Origin: Lunularia cruciata | Lineage: Eukaryota > Streptophyta > Marchantiopsida > Lunulariales > Lunulariaceae | NCBI GenBank assembly: GCA_948567375.1 | Contig: OX419759.1 | Coordinates: forward strand, 11,500,744 to 11,564,743 | DNA length: 64,000 nucleotides | Direction of reading: 5' to 3' | Part shown: positions 38,791 to 49,570 of the stretch, piece after piece | How the letters are laid out: every line of letters starts with the position of its first letter | How positions within the stretch are numbered: the first letter of the stretch is position 1 | Position numbers and translations under genes: made by a program | Notes under the pieces: generated by a model | Databases searched by the model: none | Seen by the model: only the letters and a program-made list of their open reading frames with translations | What the model was told of the DNA's origin: nothing

Positions 38791-39179
38791 GACCAAAGCA
38801 TGTTAGCATGGTGAGAAAGATGAGGAGATAGTGCCAATCTGGCATGCATCTACCTTTCTAAGTATATTCTTTGAGGCTTGATGGTATGTCTCTCACCACA
38901 TACAAGAGAATTTTTTGAGGTCACCAATCTAGAGGGTGGAGTTACAAGTTACTGTTACTGTTACTGTTATTGTTACAAGTTAGCAAGACATTCATGATGA
39001 TGACTTAGTGATAGATTATCTTTGCATAGGTGTTGTGGGTGGCACAATTGGTGCAAAGGAGAGAGACTAAGTCTTTCACCAAGCCAAGTGTTTTAGATTG
39101 GAGTGCAAACACCTTCTTTGTGTATGGGAGGATGGTAGAGTGCAAGTAGTACTACTTCTATCTCAAAGAACATAGTTGG

Positions 39180-39790
39180 TATGTCATGCTCATAAGGAGC
39201 TAAGATATCTTGGAGTAAAGCGTATATATAGCTTACTCCAAAGTTATTATTAGTGATATATATATAGACCAATAAACAATAGTTTTTTGCAAGATGTGTG
39301 ATGTTTGAGCAAGTTAGAGCATCATTTAGTGCTCCCATGCAACAATTACACCCATTACCTCCATAGGCTTAGCTTACTACTAGAGTTTAGACTTTTTTTG
39401 GACCCTTGCCATTGATTGTGAGACATCATGGGTATATTTTGGTAGAGCACTTTTCCAAGTGGATTGAGTTGGTGGTACTTCCTCACAAGTCCAATGAAAG
39501 TACAACCAACTTGTTCTTAGATAGAGTTCTTAGTCATTTTGGTACACCAATGGAGGTTTTGATTGATCAAGGTACAAAGTTCTTGGGAGAGTTTTAGTTC
39601 TTGTATGACAAGGCCTTGATTGATCACCATACCATCTCCCAAGATCACCTTAAGGAAAATGGCTTAGCAAAGAGAGTGGTTCAAACAATGAAGAAAGGAT
39701 TGTGTAAGTATGGTTTGCAAAGAGGTCATTTGGGAGATTGGGATCTACAATTACCTTGGTTGGCCATGGGCTATTAGTTTAACCAGAAAT
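39180..39790 (+). pseudogene. Integrase remnant, element A
   Basis: The zinc-binding start reads HAHKELRYLGVKRIYSLL (from about 39188). The core shows LDFFWTL with the first acidic residue. A clean 63-codon stretch at 39406-39597 reads RHHGYILVEHFSKWIELV and VLIDQGTKFLGEF (second Asp), and after a stop HLKENGLAKRVVQTMKK supplies the Glu. The D-D-E order and spacing are those of Ty3/gypsy integrase. This is the least decayed domain of the element. Confidence 0.88.
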
Positions 39791-40561
39791 TTCCTTACTA
39801 TCCTTCTATCCTTACTTTTTACTCAGTGGATGAAATCCAAATTTACCTACAGCCATTCATTGTGATGCTACTCTAGTTGTGGACTTGGATGATCCCAACG
39901 TGTTCTCAAAGGCATAGACCTTTTGGCCTTTGAGAACTAAGAAATTGCTTGCCATATGGATACCTTACATTATGTTACTCTTTGAAGAGGAGGTTATAGA
40001 CCCTCAATCCATTAATTTCATTAAGGTGATTATGTATAGTTACAACACACAACATTGATGACACTTGAGATTACATAAGTTTTTTATGCACTATCTTGAG
40101 AGTGCATAACTTTTTCCTTCTAGAGTCCTTATGTTGGAAAGACATGATTGTGTTTCTTGGAAGGATTATTTGTATAGTTGTGCACCATGTGACCTCCCAA
40201 ACATTGATGGCACTATGGACCCAAGCTTGGCATTTATACGTGAATGCTTATGGTGTATGTGAAGTGGCTCTTCAAGTGGAGTTTTACTATGTTGGTGTGT
40301 GATATCTATATGAGACGATGGTATATGGTATATTTGACTCCTCCTCTCATGGTGGTTCCTTGAGGACAATGGTTATGTCATAGATGTATTTGACTTATAG
40401 CTAGTTCATCCTTTAGGTGGTATAGATTGTAGGCATGCAACAAACAATTGGACTTGATAGCACCTGGCTATTTGATCTTTGTCCACCATAGTGCATATCA
40501 CTTACTTGGAGTAGATGGCTATCTGGAGTTAGAGGGACATAATTGCCAACTATGATAGCAA

Positions 40562-41063
40562 TTGTGACACTTTAGAGTTCATGTACAACCTATGTGAGAG
40601 TTGTGCTTCTAAAGAGTATGATGTTAAAAACAATGTATATTGTGTATTGATGTATATACACACAATATTTATCACAACATTTGTAGTGCCAGAGCTAGTT
40701 TGCTCAAACATTGGAGTGCTAGTATTGGTAGTCATAGTTATATCAATAGTTTCTCAAGGAGTACTTGGTGGCGGCCAGATTTTATGTTAGGACTATTGAT
40801 CACATGGCGGGACTCACCATCACTTGCATCATTTGCACCATCAATGGCACCATTAGGGTTGAAGGCCTAGGTCACATATTGGGGTATAATTTCAAAGTGT
40901 AGCTCTAAAGAGCTCCCTTCTTTGATGTTGAGCCTTTGAGTTCTTAGCTATGGTGGATAGAGGCCGGTGAGCATCACTTAGAGTAAGTGTGGCTTGATTG
41001 TTGACAGATTGGTGAGTGGAGTATCAAGTTTAGATCCAATTGAGTTGATTGTGAACTGATTAA
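40562..41063 (+). repeat. Right LTR of gypsy element A (ends approximate)
   Basis: It aligns with the left LTR over about 300 bases of clear similarity. Its start, with gacactttagagttcatgta at about 40566, is supported by a second copy of the same start at about 41070 and by the corresponding point in element B. Confidence 0.65.
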
Positions 41064-41065
41064 TT

Positions 41066-41180
41066 ACGGCACTTTTGAGTTCATGTATGACTTATGTGTG
41101 AATTGTGTTTCTATAGTGTATGATGTTGACAATGACATATGTTACATAATGATGTATTTATGCAATACATGAATTATCTT
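41066..41180 (+). repeat. Second, truncated LTR start after element A
   Basis: Bases from about 41066 (cggcacttttgagttcatgt, then tatgtgtgaattgtgtttct) repeat the start of the right LTR at 40562-40670. The similarity fades after about 115 bases. Confidence 0.6.
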
Positions 41181-41239
41181 CTATTCAAATACAAATTGAA
41201 GGTGTGCCTTTGATGTGAGTTTATGGTGCTACATTTTGC

Positions 41240-43599
41240 TAGACAACCAATACTACAACATTATTGGAGTTTCCAAAGAATAGTAGAGAGAAGGAAGTTA
41301 TATTTTTTTCAAGTGTTTCTCTAGGGTCTTTGCCCAAGTAGAAGGTTTGGCAAGATGTTATGTTTTGAGGACAAGAGAAACCCCAAGAGAAACACAAGGT
41401 TTCATGCCTCAATGCTCCATGCTCCAAAGGAGTACCTTGTCTTTATTATATGACAAAGAGGATCCACTCAAAGGAGCTACAACCTTGGATAAGATACATG
41501 GATTGATGACATGTCAATAAGCTTCACCCTTAGATTCAATGCATGGATTGGTGAAATTTTGATCCCGTCCTATTTGGTTGGTCAAAAAATTTGACCATAA
41601 AGAATCTTTGTGGAATCTTCTTGTAGGAAACTCAAAAAAACAAGGGTTAGGTACAATTGGAAAGCTCTCTACAAGACAAACAAGGAGAAAAGGAAATGTC
41701 TTTTTCCTTGTAGGTGGAGCTTTTTATTTTATGAGGCCTAATTCATTTGTTAGGTTTCCAAAATTGGCTCTAAAGTTTTCAAGTTGTTATCAACCCCTAC
41801 CCTATTTGTGGAAGTACTATTTTGGTGACACCTCTATTTGATCTATTTAGACCATCATATATAACATCTCTAAATATATTACCAATCCTATTCTCACCTC
41901 TAGATAATTTTTCTAGCTAATGGTATTGTATAAGATCATGTTTCTTTGTATTATGAAACATCCTTTGACATCCTTGAGAAGACCTCATTTGAACCCATGA
42001 CAATGATGAATTTTAGTGGTTGAAGGTTGAGACTGAAAAGTAAAGTTGGGAAGCAAAATACAAATCTAGATAAAAGCTTATGTGGTATCTTTTTTATTTC
42101 CCATAATTTTTTGGTAATTTGATCTTATTTTCTTGATATTGTGAGATATGACTACTATCAAAATATGCTAATGCTAATTACTTTTTATTTCTGTTTTGAG
42201 TTTATGGAACCAATTATAATGATGCAATACCAATAAATTATTGTGCAAGCTGACTTACCTTCTCTTCAAGTGATCGTGAGAACTTACTACACAATGCATA
42301 TAAAGTCAAATAGAGAAGACAAAAATTTGAGTGGTTCACTTCTAAATCTGAAGCTACGTCAACTAAACAAAACACAAGTGTTTGATTTTTCTATAAATCA
42401 TTCACTGTATAGTTCAAAAGGTATCCTATGAGATCTCAACCAAACCCTAAAAGGTCCTTTACTTTCTCTGGTGCCTTCACTAAACTATCACTAAATTAGA
42501 CTTCTACCAACCATGGTAGTATTGAAAAATGAAAGAAGATATATCTAAAATATGTGTAATATTTCAAGATGCAAGTGATATTCAAGGAATGCCAAGGCAA
42601 AAATGCCAAATTTCAACTAACTACAAGAGAACATAGTTGTTTTAATACACAATGAGGCACTTAAGGAACCCACAATAACATAAGAGAAGTTCTTTCTTAT
42701 TGTGTGATGAGTAAGTTAAAGGGAAATTTGGGTCTAAGGCAAAATCTCCAGGTCTCCAAAATAAATACTGCCCTAAACCTTTCTTTGTTGCCAAAGAGCA
42801 ATATTGAGCTTTAACTAGTGCACATATTATTTGGGCACTACTTTAATATAGCACTAAATATTTACAAACTAATTCAAATTTGTTTTTAGGCTTTTTCTCT
42901 TATATGGTGTCTATTTTTAGTCTAGTCTTAGTATTGGAAATCTACAAGACTACTTATTTTGTAGGGTTATTCTATTTTTTGCGTAGGTTTATCATAAACC
43001 ACTCATAGTATGGAAGTCCATGTTACAAGTTTATCTATAAGTTGTTGACTTTGCATAACTACTTCTTTTGCAAGTCTTTTTGGTCTATAGCTTGAGTACT
43101 CTTTTCCATTTATAGAATCCTTGTTCCTTATTTCACCTAATCCTTCTTGACCAAATAATAGAACCATCTCTATCCTAGATATGGCTAATTATAGTTTATC
43201 ATTGGTAATTTAGAAGCTTTGTTAAACTATATAGATATAATATCTTCAAATCACTCAAAATATGAAATTAGATCTCCTAATAGAGCATACATGAAAAATG
43301 GGTATTATAGGTCTACTTGAGGTACATTTGGGCAACCATGGTATACTTGGAGTACATTCTTAGTCTACTTGAGATGTAATTAGAAGATATGTCAAACTTG
43401 TAGTCAAAGTAGATAGGCTTTGTTGCTTTGATGTATTGGACTCTACTGGTGGGGAGTATAAGATAATACTACTCCTAAGGTTCATATGCAGCAACTAATC
43501 ATTGCATCATCCACCTTAGTATGGTTAAGAAGGATACTTAGGAAATAGATATTGGACACAAGCTAAAAGGAGTAGAGAGACAGAGAGAGTTCAAAGGTT
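41240..43599. other. Decayed repeat DNA between elements A and B
   Basis: It contains the inverted copy of the 156-bp repeat (separate entry) and an 87-codon open frame at 41578-41841 that overlaps it and looks like chance. I see no gene. Part of this interval should be the lost 5' end of element B. Confidence 0.4.
41759..41928 (-). repeat. Inverted third copy of the 156-bp repeat
   Basis: Read on the minus strand it matches 38033-38188 and 38189-38352: accattagctaga, tctagaggtgag, gatgttatatatgatg, gaggtgtcacc and cttgaaaactttagagccaa all have counterparts in order. It lies outside the pol region of both gypsy elements. Confidence 0.75.
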
Positions 43600-43984
43600 C
43601 TTGAGGAGTTATTGGAGTTGTTTCCCCTTTGGCATGAAAGATGTGGATGCTCTAAGAGGAACTAGAACTTAGATAGAGTTCACTAGTGATATACTTGTCT
43701 TAAGACGTCCCTATAGTGAAATTGAGAGAGCTTTGATTCAAAGTAAGAGTCCAAATATATGAGAGGTTGGTTTGATAGAGATCTCAAAATAGAGAGTATG
43801 TTTTTCCATGGTGATCCTAACTACAAAGGATTTGCATAGTACCTACATTGGTAGATTGATATGTGGAGACTATCTTATATAAAACAACAAACTAAGTATG
43901 CTTTGTACTACATGCCAACATTGGAATACATGTTTGATACAATTGAACATGCAAAGGTCCTCAATGCTTTAGATTTTTGAGAAG

Positions 43985-44340
43985 TTACCAAAGATTGCCA
44001 ATTAAAGAAGAATATAAGGCAAAGCAATACTTTTGGATCAATGTTATTCTTAATTTTTGGGTTTAAGAATATACTTGTCATGTTCTAGAGAGTCACGGAT
44101 AAGATCCTAGCAAGATTAGATTTTGATGGATGTTATATTGAAAATATTCTAGTCCAAGTTCTATCATAAAAGAGAATGAGAGACATTTCTTAGATAATTT
44201 GCAAAGGTGGAGAAGCTTGAACAATATTTATTGGAGTTGTTTGAGAAATTGAAATCTCATAAACTCAAATTACATCTTAGGAAGTGAAATTTTTTGAAGA
44301 ATAAGTTGAATATCTAGGACACTATCTACCATGGACTTGG
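43985..44340 (+). pseudogene. Reverse transcriptase and connection remnant, element B
   Basis: Frames read FGFKNILVMF, then ILARLDFDGCYIENILVQ, equivalent to FGLKNAP-x-FQR and YIDDILVYS. After a shift comes FFEE-stop-VEYLGHYL, the start of the connection segment. Element A lacks this VEYLGH block because of the inserted repeat, so B shows what was replaced. Confidence 0.7.
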
Positions 44341-44499
44341 TATTCAATAAGCAAATGTGGAGGCTAATGCATGTATTCATTGACCTACAAATATTAGAAG
44401 TGTGCAAGCATCTCTTAGATTGGTGAACTTTTATGGTTGATATATTAGATGATTTTGTGCAATTGCCAACGCATTGATGTAGCTAACCAAGCTTACACA

Positions 44500-44950
44500 T
44501 GAGTAATGTTGGGGATGAGCAAGAGAGAGTTTTAAAAGTGCTCAAGGAGAAGTTGACATCTTCCACTATCCTCAAAAGACCAATCAAAGGATGCTTATTC
44601 AACTTGATATTGACTGGAGTATATTGGGACTTGGAGTAGTGCTCTTTTAATAAGATGATGGGGAAAGAAGTCTATGGTGGCCTATGTTAGTATTTCTAAA
44701 ACTTCAAAAGAAATCAAATGTATCCCATACAAAGGAGTGTGTTTAGTAATAGTGTAAGTTGTGCACATTTTTATGCTCCTTGTTTAGAAACACTTCACTC
44801 TCATCATTTATTATCAACCATTATTAAAGTGATTGATGGAATACAACCAACTTTTAGTGAATTTTGCATGATAGGCTCTAATTTTAATGGATATGATTTC
44901 ATGGTTATTCACAAACTAAGCGTAGTAAACCATGATGTAGATGTGTAGAT
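44500..44950 (+). pseudogene. RNase H remnant, element B
   Basis: The open frame 44718-44948 ends with YDFMVIHKLSVVNHDVD, parallel to YDFTVIHKPRVVNHDPN in element A. Upstream frames with QLDIDWSI/LEYIGTW-type words correspond to the TDAS-x-x-GLG-x-VL segment, but are shifted. Confidence 0.6.
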
Positions 44951-45324
44951 TAGAAACCCATATACTAGCTAATATGATAGTTTAAGAGCATATCAATATG
45001 GGAAGGTGTATAAAAATATAGTGCCAAGTTGCTATGCATATGCATCATTCATTATGTATGTTGATTGAGGCTCTCATAGTATCTCTTTCAATGTAGATAA
45101 AATAAGTTGTTGAAGCTTCAAATTCTGAGAATGGAGGTAGGAAGATAGATTTGTGATATTTATGATGATGTATTTGTGATGGAATATTTTGTATTGACAT
45201 TGTGATTTGTAAAATTAGTGTCCCCCAACAAGCAGGAAATTTAGATAGGAGGGTATATATTCTTTATGGTATGGAAGAGTATAGGTTGTACCACTTTTAT
45301 CTTCATGAAAACAATTAGTACAAC

Positions 45325-45910
45325 ATGCTCATGAGGAGATAGGACATTTTGGAGTGAAGTGGATATGTAGTTTACTTTAGATTCACTATGCACAATAAGC
45401 AAACATACATGCAACAACTAGTTACAAGATATATAGTCTACAACCAAGTTAGAGCATCATTTAGTGCTCCTATACTACACTTATTCCTACTACTTATCAT
45501 GTGATTAGGTTATAGCTAGAGTTTAAACTTTGTTGGACTTTTCTTATTGACTATGAGATATATTGGTATGTGGATTATGATGGAACACATCTGGAATTGT
45601 AATTGAATTTATGGCACTTTTTAAACAAGTCTAGTGAAGAGATAACATATTCATTCATATATTGGGTTATTATAAATTTTTAGTGCTTTATTTGAGGTTG
45701 TGATTGATCAATGTATAAAGTTCATGGGTCTTGTGACAAGGCATTTTTTGATCAAGGTACTATATCTTGATATTACCTTGGAACATTTTTTTAACATAAA
45801 GAGTTATTCAAAACAATAAGAAACAATTATTTAAATATGGTTTGTACATAGACCACTTAAGATAATGAGATTCTTGTCACATTTGTTAGCTTTTGGTTAT
45901 CAATTTAGCT
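45325..45910 (+). pseudogene. Integrase remnant, element B
   Basis: It reads HEEIGHFGVKWICSLL (zinc-binding start, compare HAHKELRYLGVKRIYSLL in A), later EVVIDQCIKFMGL (compare EVLIDQGTKFLGE) and LLAFGYQFS near the end. The equivalent of the catalytic Glu block is not readable. Confidence 0.65.
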
Positions 45911-46714
45911 AGCAAGCATTATTAGCATCTTTCTTTCTCTCTATTTTATGCTTTATGGATAAGATCTAAATTTACACATAAATATTCATCATGATTTTAT
46001 TATGGTTTTGAGATTTGTATGATCTTGACATATGTGTGAGAGCATTTTTCAAAATTCAAAGATCTTTTCAGGAGTGATGCAATATCCTTTAAGCAATTTC
46101 TCTATATAGGAGTACCTTGCATTATAACTACTTAAAGGGGGATCATAGACCATTGAATCATGGGGTTTAAACTCTCATTCTATTATTTCCATTGATCTAT
46201 GTGTTTTACTCTCAATCTGTTCTTTTCATCTTTATTATTATATGTATTTACAACATACTACAATGATAACCTTGATATGACTGTATATTGCACTACCTTG
46301 AGAGTGCATAAGGTTTTGCTTCTTGGAATTCTCATGTTGGAAGGATGTGTATGACTTTATTATTTGGAAAGACAATGTATACAATTTTGTACCATGCTAC
46401 CTCACAAAAATTAATATTACTATGGATCAAAGTTTAGCTAGGAATTGTCTAGGATTGTGGTAGATGTTATGTGGTTATGTTGGTTAAGCTACTAGTATGC
46501 TAGTGTGTGAGAAGAGGACAAACCGAATGTTTGAATCGCCTCTCACAATAATTCTTCAAAGGTACAAACTTCATTCTATTTGTACTTAAGAATTAAGCTA
46601 TTTTATAAGGTATAGAATGCAAATGAGAACTAACTATGTGGTAATCTTTGCTTAATGTAGATGGCTAATTGGAGTTTGAAGGGCCTAATTGCCAATTAAG
46701 TCCAATTAGGAAGG

Positions 46715-47265
46715 CAAGTTAGAGTTTATGTATGACTTTTTATATGAATTATAAAAATTCATTATAATTATGACTTTTTTATAATGTACATATATATGTG
46801 TACCATAGAAGTATATACTTATATCACTACACACTAATATACATTTGTATAATAATATATATATGCTCCATAATAGTCATATTATTTGTTGTGCTTTAGC
46901 TAATTTGCTAGAATACTTGGATCATTATCTTGGTAGTTCTAATTAATTGCATTAGCAATCATTAGCAAAATAGTGAGTAGTGTTCATCTACACCATTAGG
47001 GTTTCTTTTGGTACACTTTGATCAATAATTGTACCATTATAATAATTATATTTACAATTGGGATTGGGCTTCATGCGAATTGCATGTTGGAACTTTAGAG
47101 AGCATTCTTCTTTTGTATTTAGCTTCTTGAGCTATTGGTTGCGGTTGAAAGAGCTAGCAAGTACAATAATAGATATTTTAAATGCTAAAATGATTTTGAT
47201 TTGATTTGATTTTTGATCGTTGTAGTAGAGTATAGATGTGATTCTAATTCTTGATCATAATAATA
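46715..47265 (+). repeat. Right LTR of gypsy element B (ends approximate)
   Basis: The start (gcaagttagagtttatgta) parallels the LTR start at 40562. The middle, gtgctttagctaatttgct at about 46890 followed by cttggtagttctaatt, parallels 40686-40740, and tagcttcttgagctattggt parallels the element A LTR words near 40935. Confidence 0.55.
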
Positions 47266-47330
47266 AGTTTGAGTTTAGGTATAATCTTCTATATGAATTG
47301 TGTTTCTATGTAACAATGTAGATTTCCAAA
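47266..47330 (+). repeat. Second, truncated LTR start after element B
   Basis: Bases from about 47270 (gagtttaggtataatcttct, then atatgaattgtgtttctatg) match the second LTR start seen after element A at 41075-41125. The same arrangement thus follows both elements. Confidence 0.5.
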
Positions 47331-48149
47331 ACCGAAAATCATATTATTACTCTTTTTTAAATCTCATGGAAATCATATCAATAATAAAATAAGAAATATT
47401 ATACATCTAATATTGAGAGAAAAATAATTTTATTTATTTATTTATGTTACTAAAGGACATAAATAATGTTCTTGAATATGATAATATGAAGACCAAATTT
47501 ATGTAGTTGTGTAAATATTAGATGAATGTTATTTACAATATATAATAAGTTTATCATTTATTATTTATGAAATTAATGTTAACCTATTTTAAGCATGATA
47601 AATAATAAATAATAAATCTTTTGTATTTAAGTAAATAAATGAACTCTGAATTTGAATTAACACATATGAACCTCTACTGGATGACTTGACCATTAGAGAT
47701 ATAACATGTCCATGAGTTTCATTATGAGAAAGTAAGTTGGGGCAGACGAGAAGAACGACATACCCTTAGGGATGTGCCGATGAGAAAACAAGGGCAGAAG
47801 ATGTGTTCGTAATTCACATATGTTTAAGCGAAAGTGTCCTCGTTAACAAGTGTAGATTTATCGCGCTGTATTGTTATGGGTCCATCCATGTCCCAGATAG
47901 TCACTTTGGGAATCTGGCTTACTGTCAGTAACTAACATATTCTTATGAACCTGAAAGACCTCGCACTTGCCCGTCCTTCGCCAGATTTGAAGTTTAGGCC
48001 CCCTCTGGCACCTGTCGTTGTCGATGTCGCAGTCCCGCTCTCACCCTTCATGCAACTGGTTGCAAACAGCAAATTCACGCCCAACTATTTTCATAAACAT
48101 TGTTAATTTGTAGAACGAACAACAGGACGGATTCCACTGACACTGTGTT

Positions 48150-48179
48150 GAGTTCTTCTGCGCTGGCGCAGAAGAACTC
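48150..48179. repeat. 14-bp perfect hairpin with 2-nt loop
   Basis: Arms gagttcttctgcgc (48150-48163) and gcgcagaagaactc (48166-48179) are perfectly complementary with loop tg. It lies 40 bases before the ATG of the candidate frame at 48220. Confidence 0.9.
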
Positions 48180-48219
48180 GCTTGAAGAATTTTGCCAGAG
48201 TTGAGGACGAGAGATTATC

Positions 48220-48522
48220 ATGTCGGCCTTCACAGTACCCACCTCTTCGCCTGCTCGTTATCCTTCGGTTCCGGGGCCTGAACAATGCAAACAAACGGAG
48301 CGCCGAATGGCCATGGAGGACTATGGTCGTCGTCCGGACGTCCACAGCATGATTTTTCGCTTCCTGAATGATCTTCTCACCACTCAACCTGAAGGTGTAC
48401 TTCACAAATCCAGATCTGTGATGTTGAATTATTGCTGGTCGTACCCTCTTAATCATCTCAATTCTTTTGAAGTTCGTTGCTTCCATACTTGTATCATAAC
48501 CCTAATTCAGGTTCTCTTTTAA
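48220..48522 (+). CDS. Candidate ORF, unrecognised
   Basis: A 100-codon frame with an ATG start in the gene-like island. The first 60 residues (MSAFTVPTSSPARYPSVPGP, later RRMAMEDYGRRPDVHSMIFR) have protein-like composition; the rest becomes Cys/Leu-rich and less convincing. A donor-like gaag/gtgtac at about 48390 could end a first exon. I know no family for it. The minus-strand frame 48103-48486 is probably its shadow. Confidence 0.25.
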   Translation: MSAFTVPTSSPARYPSVPGPEQCKQTERRMAMEDYGRRPDVHSMIFRFLNDLLTTQPEGVLHKSRSVMLNYCWSYPLNHLNSFEVRCFHTCIITLIQVLF

Positions 48523-49570
48523 AGTACGAAGACACTACCGTTCATTCGTCACGATAATGACTCTGCTTTTGATGTCAATCTAAACACCACAATGTCTGAA
48601 GCTCAGGAGGAGTTTAATGTCTATCCCTCTGATTACGGTTTGTCAATGTCGTGCGTAAGCGAAACAATAAAAGTCAGTTATCTTGCATATGAAAGAAACA
48701 TCTGTTCACAGGATGTGACTCAAGAATCATCCCTTCCCAGATCCGTTAGATTTCATGCTGAAGTGGGCTACGACAGAGAAGAAAAACCCTAACAGAATGG
48801 GACCCCCGCTCAAAGTCGACCTTTCCATGGCGAGATACAATCTTCAGGTGGATCTTGCTAGTAAGAAAGGAGACGTTTAAAAGATTACGATTAAGCTACC
48901 TTAAGATCGAAAGCTTGAAAGAAAACCGATCGTCTTTCAAGGCAACTGAGCAATACACGCCATCGAGACAATCCTGTGAGCATGAATTTGACAGGCCTGC
49001 CGGTCAAAAGAATGTGAGCATTTGCCATCGGTCCTGAACTTTTTCGCTAGTGTCTGAATCCCTTCATAGCTGCGGAAGTTACTGAATCAGAGTATTTTCA
49101 TCTGATCTACCTGCCTGAGTGGTAGTGCATTTCCAAGATTATGGGGACGAAACTACGTGTGAAGAAAATCACGACATTGGTATGCTGGACGAAGTCTTAC
49201 TGTCTCAAGGTTTCGCAAGTTTAGCCGCCATCACACTAAGTTGAAAATCTGCCATGAATTATGTAACTTATATCCTCTTCTGTACTCAAGGTGGGGCAAT
49301 GTGTATAAGAGATATGGAAATGTGGAGTATCGAAATCCGCGAAAAGGATTCCAACATACTAATGGAACACTAAACCCACTTCAGAGTAGGATTACAAACC
49401 CGGTACTTTGGGATAAAGTTCACTTGCCGGATAATTATTGTAATCAAAATGTCGAAGGATGGAGGGTCCATAAGTCCATTTGTGCCTCCGCATACACTAT
49501 TTAGGTGACCGGAAGCGACTTTAGGTTGAAGGAGGGAATAGATAAAGGAAGCTTGCGAAAATATATACAT

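Larger units (their letters stand above)
33950..41063 (+). mobile_element. Ty3/gypsy LTR retrotransposon A, degenerate
   Basis: The plus-strand order is LTR, leader, gag, zinc knuckle, reverse transcriptase, RNase H, integrase, LTR. That is the Ty3/gypsy order, with integrase last. All frames are broken by stops and shifts, so it cannot act on its own. The integrase core is the best preserved part. Part of pol between reverse transcriptase and RNase H has been replaced by a tandem repeat (38033-38352). Strong divergence between the LTRs marks an old insertion. Confidence 0.85.
43600..47265 (+). mobile_element. Ty3/gypsy LTR retrotransposon B, degenerate
   Basis: A second copy of the same element family as A in the same orientation, more decayed. 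It keeps the order reverse transcriptase, RNase H, integrase and right LTR, and its non-coding stretch 46290-46440 (ctaccttgagagtgcataag and onward) aligns with 40090-40250 of element A. The gag region and left LTR cannot be delimited. Stops and shifts interrupt every domain. Confidence 0.78.
47640..49510. other. Less AT-rich island, candidate gene region
   Basis: After element B the composition rises to gene-like values for almost 2 kb. Open frames lie at 48220-48522, 48592-48792, 48855-49037 and 49241-49504, all on the plus strand. Several acceptor-like cag sites lie between them, but I could not find a set of splice sites that joins them in phase. It may be an unrecognised or decayed plus-strand gene. 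Confidence 0.35.
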
